A stretch of 5,439 bases of DNA from an uncultured Bacilli bacterium. Its GTDB lineage: Bacteria; Bacillota_I; Bacilli_A; RF39; UBA660. The notes beneath the pieces are model-generated. The model saw nothing but the letters and a program-made list of their open reading frames with translations, was not told the DNA's origin and did no database searches. Shown here one piece after another: positions 1 through 5,345 of the stretch (the first letter of the stretch is position 1; each line of letters opens with the position of its first letter). The position numbers and the translations under genes are program-made. The stretch spans positions 1-5,439 of the forward strand of contig CAQRXS010000081.1 in assembly GCA_948874605.1 (NCBI GenBank), in the 5' to 3' direction.

Positions 1-120
1 TTAGCTACAAAAGTATACGAAGAAGCTGCAAAACAAAACCAAACAACTGCCGAGTCTCAAAATGAATCAACTGAGAAAAAAGACGATTCTGTAGAAGAAG
101 CTACTTACGAAGAAAAATAA
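1..120 (+). CDS. dnaK: Chaperone protein DnaK (Hsp70), C-terminal end only
   Basis: Reading frame 1 is open from the first base and stops at TAA 118-120, giving the last 39 residues of a protein whose start lies outside the window. The piece begins LATKVYEEAAKQ, which resembles the last helix of the DnaK lid, continues through a polar, Gln/Asn/Ser-rich linker, and ends in an acidic tail, DDSVEEATYEEK. That layout matches the DDxVxDAEYEEV-type tail of bacterial Hsp70. DnaK is the ATP-driven cytosolic chaperone that works with DnaJ and GrpE. The nearby dnaJ on the same strand strongly supports the call, since tail sequence alone would be weak. The ATPase and substrate-binding domains cannot be assessed here. 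Confidence 0.88.
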   Translation, partial: LATKVYEEAAKQNQTTAESQNESTEKKDDSVEEATYEEK

Positions 121-122
121 TT

Positions 123-146
123 AAGTTCTAGGTGACTAGAACTTTT
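123..146 (+). terminator. Hairpin after dnaK: weak terminator or attenuator / mRNA processing element
   Basis: AAGTTCTAG (123-131) and CTAGAACTT (136-144) are perfect inverted repeats of 9 bp separated by GTGA, a GNRA-type tetraloop. Only four T residues (143-146) follow before CC, so this is a poor full terminator. No promoter is visible between dnaK and the next gene, so read-through is expected. I infer a partial terminator or a 3'-end stabiliser that sets dnaK expression above that of pepF and dnaJ. Confidence 0.6.
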
Positions 147-154
147 CCTAGATT

Positions 155-161
155 AGAAAGG
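155..161 (+). promoter_or_regulatory. Ribosome binding site of the peptidase gene
   Basis: AGAAAGG lies 7 nt before ATG 169 and supports that start. The upstream CTTTTC (142-147) could pair with GAAAGG (156-161), including one G-T wobble, across an 8-nt loop. The site could therefore be partly masked when the preceding hairpin is open. Confidence 0.65.
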
Positions 162-168
162 TTGTAAA

Positions 169-1965
169 ATGGATACATTAAAAGAAAGGAAAGACATTGC
201 TTCAAGTGATTGTTGGGATAAGACAAAAATTATTAAAGATGAAGAAGAGTATCAAGAATTACTCTCATTCGTAAAAAAGAAAAATAAAGAAATTTTAAAA
301 TTAAAAGGGCATATTTTAGATAGCGCAGATTCCTTGTTAAAATTCTTAAAAACAATGGAAGAAGAATCTCGCGCTTACGATAAATTACATATTTATACAA
401 GATTTTTATTTGATGAAGATACTCGTTCTAATGAATCGAAAGAACGTCTTTTAGAAATTGAATCTTTAGCAAGTGAAATAAATGAATCAGAATCTTTTAT
501 TACTTCTGAATTTATGAAAAGTGACTATGAAACTGTCAAAAAAATATTGAAGGAATCGAAAGAATTAAAAATATATGAACGCTATATAGAAGAGTTATAT
601 AAAAATAAAGATCGAATTTTAAGTGAACAAGAAGAGAATATCATTCAAAAGGCGATTAGTGCCTTCGGAACTCCTGATGACGCGTTTACATCTTTAGATA
701 CTACGGATGCTACATTTGACCCCATTGTAGTTGACGGCAGAGAAACAGAAATTACCCATTACAATTATGCGAAAATGTTAGAACATAAAGATCAAAAAGT
801 TAGAAAAGATGCGTTTAAAAGCTACAATGGCTTTTATGGAAAGCATAAAAATACGTTCGCGTCTCTTTTAAAAGGCAATTATCAGGAATTAGAATTTTTA
901 AGAGGAATTCGTAAATATCCAAGTGCTCTTAGTATGGCTTTGGATGAATCACATATTAAGGATGAAGTGTACAATAACTTGATTGCTTCTGTTCATAAAT
1001 ATATGGATATTAATATAAACTATCAAAAATTAAAAGCAAGTATGTTAAATTTGAAAGAATATCATTTATATGATAGTTATGTATCCGTTGTAGAGAAACC
1101 GAAAAACGAATATACAAAAGAAGAAGCAATAAAATTAATTAGCGAAGCCCTAAAACCTTTAGGGGAAGATTATTTAAAACATTTTCACAAAATTTTTGAA
1201 GAACATACAGTAGACTTTTATCCATGTGTTGGTAAATATACTGGAGCTTACCAATGGGGGTGCTACGACTCTCCTAGTTATGTCTTATTAAATTTTAATG
1301 GGACTTATGATTCAGTAACTACCATAGCTCATGAAATGGGCCATGCTGTTCATACGATGTACTCAAATACTTCAAATCCTTACATTTATGCTTCCTATGA
1401 CATATTCTTAGCGGAAATAGCATCAACAGTAAATGAAGTATTACTTTCTTCGTATTTGATGGATCATGCCGCATCGAAGAGTGAAAAAATCTATTACTTA
1501 TGTGAATTTTTAGATCGTGTAAAAGCCACGATTTATCGCCAGACAATGTTTGCGGAATTTGAAAATATCATGAGCAAGAAGTGCCAAGAAAAGATGAGTT
1601 TAACAGAATCTTCTTTTACAGATACGTATTATGATTTGAATAAAGAATATTTCAAAGATTCCGTAATCGTTGATGAAGAAATTCGTTATGAGTGTTACCG
1701 TATACCACATTTTTACACACCATTCTACGTTTATAAATATGCCACAGGTCTTATCAGTGCCATTTCAATAGCAACCGACATATTGGAAAGGAAAGAAAAG
1801 TCAGTAGACAAATACATTAAATTTTTATCAAGTGGTTCAAGTAAAAATCCTTTAGATATTTTAGAAATTGTTGATGTAGATTTAAAAAAAACAGAGACAT
1901 TTGATAAGGTCTTCAGGTACATTGAAAAGAAATACCAAGAATTAAAAGAGTTAGTAGGTGATTAG
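169..1965 (+). CDS. pepF: Oligoendopeptidase F-type zinc metallopeptidase, family M3
   Basis: This is a cytosolic zinc peptidase of 598 residues, the size usual for bacterial PepF (about 600). The family cleaves short peptides (roughly 7-17 residues), finishing the breakdown of imported or proteolysed peptides. The first ~200 residues are the helical, charged N-terminal domain. The catalytic M3 domain carries HEMGH at 388-392, giving zinc ligands H388 and H392 and catalytic E389. LAEIAST places the third ligand at E416, 28 residues after H388, as in the family. The C-terminal RIPHFYTPFYVYKYATG (511-527) is the conserved transition-state/substrate segment, with H514 and Y516. There is no signal peptide or membrane segment. 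All key residues are present, so it should be active. It sits between dnaK and dnaJ, its stop codon abutting the dnaJ ATG, so it is probably co-transcribed with the chaperones. Assignment to M3 is firm; PepF rather than a sister M3B subgroup is likely. Confidence 0.93.
   Translation: MDTLKERKDIASSDCWDKTKIIKDEEEYQELLSFVKKKNKEILKLKGHILDSADSLLKFLKTMEEESRAYDKLHIYTRFLFDEDTRSNESKERLLEIESLASEINESESFITSEFMKSDYETVKKILKESKELKIYERYIEELYKNKDRILSEQEENIIQKAISAFGTPDDAFTSLDTTDATFDPIVVDGRETEITHYNYAKMLEHKDQKVRKDAFKSYNGFYGKHKNTFASLLKGNYQELEFLRGIRKYPSALSMALDESHIKDEVYNNLIASVHKYMDININYQKLKASMLNLKEYHLYDSYVSVVEKPKNEYTKEEAIKLISEALKPLGEDYLKHFHKIFEEHTVDFYPCVGKYTGAYQWGCYDSPSYVLLNFNGTYDSVTTIAHEMGHAVHTMYSNTSNPYIYASYDIFLAEIASTVNEVLLSSYLMDHAASKSEKIYYLCEFLDRVKATIYRQTMFAEFENIMSKKCQEKMSLTESSFTDTYYDLNKEYFKDSVIVDEEIRYECYRIPHFYTPFYVYKYATGLISAISIATDILERKEKSVDKYIKFLSSGSSKNPLDILEIVDVDLKKTETFDKVFRYIEKKYQELKELVGD
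1956..1960 (+). promoter_or_regulatory. Ribosome binding site of dnaJ inside the peptidase 3' end
   Basis: AGGTG (extended as AGGTGAT) lies 5 nt before ATG 1966, within the last codons of the peptidase gene. It matches the 5'-shifted part of the anti-Shine-Dalgarno complement (GGAGGTGATC) and fixes the dnaJ start. With zero spacing between TAG (1963-1965) and ATG, translational coupling is likely. Confidence 0.7.
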
Positions 1966-3096
1966 ATGAAAAAAGATTATTATGAGATTTTAGGCGTTGA
2001 TAAAAGTGCCACGCAAGCAGAAATAAAATCAGCTTTTCGACGCCTTGCAAAAAAATATCATCCGGATGTGAATAAGGAAGCAGATGCGGAAGCAAAATTC
2101 AAAGAAATAGGGGAAGCATACGCTGTTCTTTCCGATGAAAATAAACGAGCACAATATGACCAATTTGGTCATGCTGCATTTGATGGTTCTTCGGGATATG
2201 GTGGATTTGATCCTGGCGATATTGATTTAAATGATATTTTAAGAAGTGTCTTTGGAGGCGGATTCTCTGGTGGATTCGGAGGAGGCTTCAGTGATTTTTC
2301 AGATTTCTTTGGAGGCGGCTCATCTTCTACTCGCGCTAGAAAAGGAAGAGATACACTAGTACGTTTAGATTTAAGTTTTGAAGAAGCAGCCTTTGGAATC
2401 AATAAAGAAATAGAGTTATCCTTAAATGACACTTGTGATGAATGCCATGGAAAAGGTGGTTTTGAAGAGAAAACTTGTGACACATGTCATGGAAGTGGTT
2501 ATGTTGTAACAGAACAAAGAAGCCTTTTCGGAATGGTTCAAAGTAGAAGTAGCTGTCCAAAATGTGGTGGCACAGGCAAAACTTTTGCACGCACATGCTC
2601 TTCTTGTAAAGGTGCAGGACAAGTGAAAAAAAAGAAAACTATTTCCATTCATATTCCAGAAGGAGTAGATACAGGACATCAACTACGTATCAGTGGGAAA
2701 GGGGAAGCTGGCACAAATGGCGGACCCAATGGTGACATATATTTCGAAATTCATGTAAGCGAAAGTAAGTTCTACGAACGAGATGGCGAAGACTTATACG
2801 TAAGTGTTCCAATTACCATAGCAGAAGCTGTGTTAGGATGTAAAAAAGAAGTTCCAACAATTTATGGTAATGTTGTCATGGATATTAAAGCCGGTGTAAT
2901 GAGTGGTTCGAAATATAAATTAAAAGGGAAAGGACTTAAAGTTCCAAATTCCATCCGTAAAGGAGATGAATATGTGGTAATTCATGTTATTACACCAACA
3001 AAATTATCACGGGAACAAAAAAAACTATTTGAAAAATTAGCAGAAACAGATTTAGAAAATAGTAGTGAATTTAAAGAATACAAAAAACATTTATAA
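1966..3096 (+). CDS. dnaJ: Chaperone protein DnaJ (Hsp40, type I)
   Basis: This is a 376-residue, full-length type I DnaJ, the cytosolic co-chaperone that delivers unfolded clients to DnaK and stimulates its ATPase. The J domain spans about 1-70 with the essential HPD at 32-34. A Gly/Phe-rich linker follows (about 70-120; repeated GGF and DFF units, including the DIDLNDI segment). The zinc domain has four CxxCxGxG repeats: C157/C160, C171/C174, C197/C200 and C211/C214, with the outer and inner pairs each forming one zinc centre. The C-terminal substrate-binding and dimerisation domains follow ([17 protein letters not shown] near 220-240). Nothing is missing. The start is set by the HPD spacing and by AGGTG just upstream. 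It is the last gene of the dnaK-pepF-dnaJ unit, and the terminator begins in its final codons. Confidence 0.98.
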   Translation: MKKDYYEILGVDKSATQAEIKSAFRRLAKKYHPDVNKEADAEAKFKEIGEAYAVLSDENKRAQYDQFGHAAFDGSSGYGGFDPGDIDLNDILRSVFGGGFSGGFGGGFSDFSDFFGGGSSSTRARKGRDTLVRLDLSFEEAAFGINKEIELSLNDTCDECHGKGGFEEKTCDTCHGSGYVVTEQRSLFGMVQSRSSCPKCGGTGKTFARTCSSCKGAGQVKKKKTISIHIPEGVDTGHQLRISGKGEAGTNGGPNGDIYFEIHVSESKFYERDGEDLYVSVPITIAEAVLGCKKEVPTIYGNVVMDIKAGVMSGSKYKLKGKGLKVPNSIRKGDEYVVIHVITPTKLSREQKKLFEKLAETDLENSSEFKEYKKHL

Positions 3097-3119
3097 AATG
3101 CATGTATTCTTTTTTTGTT
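3073..3119 (+). terminator. Rho-independent terminator overlapping the dnaJ 3' end
   Basis: AAAGAATACA (3073-3082) pairs perfectly over 10 bp with TGTATTCTTT (3103-3112). A small inner stem, CATTT (3088-3092) with AAATG (3096-3100), lies within the loop. A T-rich tail follows: seven Ts at 3110-3116, then GTTT. The left arm encodes the last residues of DnaJ and the stop codon TAA (3094-3096) lies in the loop. This ends the chaperone operon and separates it from the next unit. Confidence 0.85.
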
Positions 3120-3146
3120 TCACTATAAATTGGTAATCAATAATTA

Positions 3147-3175
3147 TAGTAAAAAGCTTCATTTTTTAGTATAAT
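3147..3175 (+). promoter_or_regulatory. Probable sigma-A-type promoter for the rnfC-rnfD pair
   Basis: A perfect TATAAT -10 box lies at 3170-3175. With 17-bp spacing, the -35 position (3147-3152) reads TAGTAA, only 3 of 6 to consensus. A transcript start near 3182 would leave a very short leader of about 17 nt carrying the ribosome binding site. Position after a strong terminator and before a new gene pair supports it; the weak -35 is the main doubt. Confidence 0.55.
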
Positions 3176-3188
3176 CTTCTTAAGTAGT

Positions 3189-3193
3189 AGGTG
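3189..3193 (+). promoter_or_regulatory. Ribosome binding site of the RnfC-like gene
   Basis: AGGTG lies 5 nt before ATG 3199, inside a 12-base sequence AAGTAGTAGGTG (3182-3193) that recurs exactly before the last gene of the window (5328-5339). It decides the 3199 start over the later ATG at codon 8. Confidence 0.65.
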
Positions 3194-3198
3194 GTAAC

Positions 3199-4353
3199 AT
3201 GAGAAACTTAGTATCAAAAATGAAAAATCCAAATATAAAAATCTCTAATACGGTTTTAGAATTTCTTGTTCCTAATAAAGTATATATTCCTATTAGTGAA
3301 GATGTAACTATGCTCTTAAAATCTAAAGAAGTATACAAAGGGACACCGATATATCAAAGAAATCAAAAGATAATACATAGCCCAATATCTGGAAAAATAA
3401 TAAAAATAATAAAAAGAAAAAATTATTTAGAAAAAGATCAACTATTTTTAGAAATCCAAAATAATTTTCAAGAAAATGATTTATATAAAGGCTCTTTAGA
3501 AACAACAACAATTTTAGTAAGAGATATTAAAAAATTGTTAAAAGAAAATAAAGATATTACCAAATTCAATTTACAAAACACAAAAAGTATTTATTTGAAT
3601 GCGATTGAAGATGAACCTTACAACATGAATAATCCATTCTTAATAAAATATCACAAAGATGAAATATTATTATTCTTAGATGCCTTAGCAACGGTTTATA
3701 AAATCGGAAAAGTGATAATTTATTTAAAAGAAAACGAATGTGAGAGTATTGAACAATTAAATCAAGTTTTAGAAACATATCCAAATATAAAATTAGAAAT
3801 TGTACCAGATATCTATCCTATAGGAAACGATTTTTATTTAAAACAGTATTTAAAAATTCCTAAAGAAATAACAATTTTTCATTGTGATGAAATATTAGAA
3901 CTATATTACGACATTGTAAAAATGAGAAAAAAAGACTTTTATTATATAACTTTAACAGGAGATGCGATAAAAGAACCACACGTTATTAAGATAAAAAAGG
4001 GTGCTTTATTAAATGATATATTACCATTGATTGAAGTAGAAGAAAACTGTGATGTATTTGTAAATTCTCTTTTAAAAAAACAAAAAAGTAATATTAGTAA
4101 TATTATTATTACAGATGAGATACATGCTATTTATTTTATGAAACCAAACTTTAAAAAGGAGATTCCATGTATGCATTGTGGTAAGTGTAATATAGTATGT
4201 CCTATGAAATGCAATCCTTATAAGAGTGTCGTATCAAATGGCCAATTCAAAAATAAAAATTGTATTCACTGTGGACTTTGTAGTTTTGTATGTCCAAGCT
4301 ATATTAATATGGAAAAATATCTCGAGAAAGGAGAAGAGGAAGATGCATTATAA
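3199..4353 (+). CDS. Shortened RnfC-like iron-sulfur protein (Rnf electron-transport subunit C family)
   Basis: The 384-residue protein follows RnfC order but is shorter than usual (about 430-450 or more). The N-terminal sandwich domain is seen as PNKVYIPI then VYKGTPI and HSPISGKI (H60-K66). The middle segment NAIEDEPY (134-141) corresponds to the NGAECEPY region, and YPIGND (206-211) to YPQGGE. TGDAIKEP (253-260) marks the SLBB-like part. Near the C-terminus are two 4Fe-4S motifs: C324, C327, C330, C334 and C355, C358, C361, C365, each followed by Pro. In RnfC these clusters carry electrons at the cytoplasmic membrane face. The glycine-rich GLGGAGFPT loop of the FMN/NADH site, expected before residue 134, is absent; lysine-rich sequence takes its place. 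NADH oxidation is therefore doubtful, and the electron donor is unknown. No signal peptide or membrane segment. It overlaps the RnfD-like gene by 11 nt, indicating co-translation. Family call is firm, function inferred. Confidence 0.82.
   Translation: MRNLVSKMKNPNIKISNTVLEFLVPNKVYIPISEDVTMLLKSKEVYKGTPIYQRNQKIIHSPISGKIIKIIKRKNYLEKDQLFLEIQNNFQENDLYKGSLETTTILVRDIKKLLKENKDITKFNLQNTKSIYLNAIEDEPYNMNNPFLIKYHKDEILLFLDALATVYKIGKVIIYLKENECESIEQLNQVLETYPNIKLEIVPDIYPIGNDFYLKQYLKIPKEITIFHCDEILELYYDIVKMRKKDFYYITLTGDAIKEPHVIKIKKGALLNDILPLIEVEENCDVFVNSLLKKQKSNISNIIITDEIHAIYFMKPNFKKEIPCMHCGKCNIVCPMKCNPYKSVVSNGQFKNKNCIHCGLCSFVCPSYINMEKYLEKGEEEDAL
4327..4333 (+). promoter_or_regulatory. Ribosome binding site of the RnfD-like gene
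   Basis: AAAGGAG lies 9 nt before ATG 4343, within the end of the RnfC-like gene. It is the best Shine-Dalgarno match in the window. It favours 4343 as the start over the in-frame ATG at 4226, which would extend the protein back across the second iron-sulfur motif region of the upstream gene. Confidence 0.75.
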
Positions 4354-5221
4354 AAAGGATAAGAACTTTCAATCTATTTTAACATTATTTTTTTCTTTCT
4401 TTGCTTTCTATGGATTTTATAAAAATGGCTTTAACTATTATCTTATTGGCAAAATGTCCCTTTTTGCTTCACTTAGACCATTACTTTTTCCAATAATCGG
4501 AGTGTTAATAGTATTAGGAATAGAAAGTATAAAAAGAAAAAAACTATCGATAAATTCAAATAATATTATTTTGGGCATATTTTTAGGTCTTTTTATGCCT
4601 GTAGAATTTCCAATAGTTTGGTATGTTATACTTTGTAGTTGTTTCCTACTTATTTATGATATTTTAAAAAAGAAAATGCCAGTAATCTCTTGGTTATGTA
4701 TATTTAAATGTATCGTTATTATGATTACTCACATCTTCCATATTGGTTTAGAAAATCAAGTCGAAAAAACAACACCTTATTTGTATGGCACACTGGATGT
4801 CTTTTTTGGGAAAAGTGTAGGAACAATAGGGACAACAAGTTTTTTGTTAATAGTTCTACTATATTTATTTTTAGCTGCAAATGATTTTTACTATAAAAAA
4901 GAATTACCATTATATACTTACTTAAGTTTTTTAATTTTGTTTTTCTGTGACTTTTTATTCTTTCAAAATAACTTACAAATAAAAGACGCTATGAACAGTT
5001 CGGTTTTATTCATGGCGGTATGTCTTGTACCAATCAATGAGAATTCCCCTGTTTCCACAACTTTTCAACGTATATATGGAATAGCAATAGGTCTTCTTAG
5101 CTTTGTGTTTATCCATATTTTAAATCTGACTGAAGGAGCTTATATAAGTCTTTGTCTGATAAATATCTTATGGACTATCTTTTATATGATTTGGACTAAA
5201 AAAATAAAGGTTAATGTATAG
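4343..5221 (+). CDS. Divergent RnfD/NqrB-like integral membrane protein
   Basis: From ATG 4343 this is 292 residues with about nine hydrophobic segments, somewhat shorter than usual RnfD (about 310-350). Family signatures remain. LGIFLGLFMPVEFPIVW (77-93) matches the TGLLLALxLPPxxPxW membrane segment. GTIGTTSFLLIVLLYLFL (160-177) matches the GxIGETSxL region. VPINENSPVSTTFQRIYGIAIG (229-250) matches the ATDPVTSPTTxxGRxIFGxGIG loop and helix. AYISLCLINI (266-275) matches the final helix. RnfD is a membrane subunit that normally carries covalent FMN on a Thr; here the aligned place is VEKTTPY, with T144 before P145 but without the Asp/Ser-Gly-Ala context. The GG-N-FNPA segment is replaced by MPVISWLCIFK (112-122). 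It overlaps the RnfC-like gene by 11 nt, so the two products likely form a membrane complex. Whether it translocates ions or only transfers electrons cannot be told. Confidence 0.78.
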   Translation: MHYKKDKNFQSILTLFFSFFAFYGFYKNGFNYYLIGKMSLFASLRPLLFPIIGVLIVLGIESIKRKKLSINSNNIILGIFLGLFMPVEFPIVWYVILCSCFLLIYDILKKKMPVISWLCIFKCIVIMITHIFHIGLENQVEKTTPYLYGTLDVFFGKSVGTIGTTSFLLIVLLYLFLAANDFYYKKELPLYTYLSFLILFFCDFLFFQNNLQIKDAMNSSVLFMAVCLVPINENSPVSTTFQRIYGIAIGLLSFVFIHILNLTEGAYISLCLINILWTIFYMIWTKKIKVNV

Positions 5222-5241
5222 ATTTAGAATGTATAAATATC

Positions 5242-5270
5242 TTCACTTGGGAAATAAGACATTTTATAAT
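5242..5270 (+). promoter_or_regulatory. Sigma-A-type promoter for the exported-protein gene
   Basis: TTCACT (5242-5247; 4 of 6 to TTGACA) and a perfect TATAAT (5265-5270) are separated by 17 bp. Initiation near 5277 would give a leader of roughly 70 nt ahead of ATG 5346. The -10 box lies within the left arm of the inverted repeat described separately. Confidence 0.6.
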
Positions 5271-5319
5271 TATTGTAGATAGTGTAAAGTACAATGTAAT
5301 ACATTATAAGAAAAATGTC
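5258..5319. repeat. Long imperfect inverted repeat in the intergenic spacer
   Basis: GACATTTTATAAT (5258-5270) pairs with ATTAT (5303-5307) plus AAAATGTC (5312-5319): 13 bp with a 4-nt bulge. Nested inside, ATTGTA (5272-5277) pairs with TACAAT (5290-5295). AATGTA (5293-5298) and TACATT (5300-5305) also form a competing 13-bp palindrome. No T-tract follows, so it is not an intrinsic terminator. It could be an operator overlapping the promoter, or an RNA fold in read-through transcripts. The sequence is very AT-rich, so chance pairing must be considered. Confidence 0.45.
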
Positions 5320-5334
5320 ATAATAAGAAGTAGT

Positions 5335-5339
5335 AGGTG
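5335..5339 (+). promoter_or_regulatory. Ribosome binding site of the final, partial gene
   Basis: AGGTG lies 6 nt before ATG 5346, within the same AAGTAGTAGGTG 12-mer (5328-5339) seen before the RnfC-like gene. It makes the truncated reading frame at the window edge credible. Confidence 0.65.
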
Positions 5340-5345
5340 TAAGAT

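Noticed and set aside
121..168. A CIRCE (HrcA operator) element in the chaperone locus
   Set aside because: The TTAGCACTC-N9-GAGTGCTAA pattern is not present here; if it exists it would lie upstream of the window.
1319..2095. Minus-strand open frames opposite the peptidase and across its junction with dnaJ
   Set aside because: They overlap confidently identified coding sequence (including the HEMGH site), have no family features, and lack initiation signals.
2169..2682. Minus-strand open frames opposite dnaJ
   Set aside because: They are antisense images of the Gly/Phe-rich linker and the cysteine repeats, with low-complexity Pro/Ser/Lys or His/Cys content and no ribosome binding site.
3120..3198. 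A riboswitch, tRNA or small RNA between dnaJ and the RnfC-like gene
   Set aside because: Only about 80 nt of AT-rich sequence, without a cloverleaf, conserved riboswitch core or further stable stem; it is explained by the promoter and ribosome binding site.
3323..3784. Minus-strand Phe/Leu-rich frames opposite the RnfC-like gene
   Set aside because: They are complements of AAA/TTA-rich coding sequence, which gives false hydrophobic proteins; the plus-strand frame carries recognisable RnfC motifs.
4226..4342. A 39-codon N-terminal extension of the RnfD-like protein from ATG 4226
   Set aside because: It lies entirely within the RnfC-like gene over its second cysteine motif, has no good ribosome binding site, and ATG 4343 has AAAGGAG at 9 nt.
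4725..4910. Minus-strand 61-codon frame opposite the RnfD-like gene
   Set aside because: It lies within a membrane-protein gene with clear family signatures and has no signal of its own.
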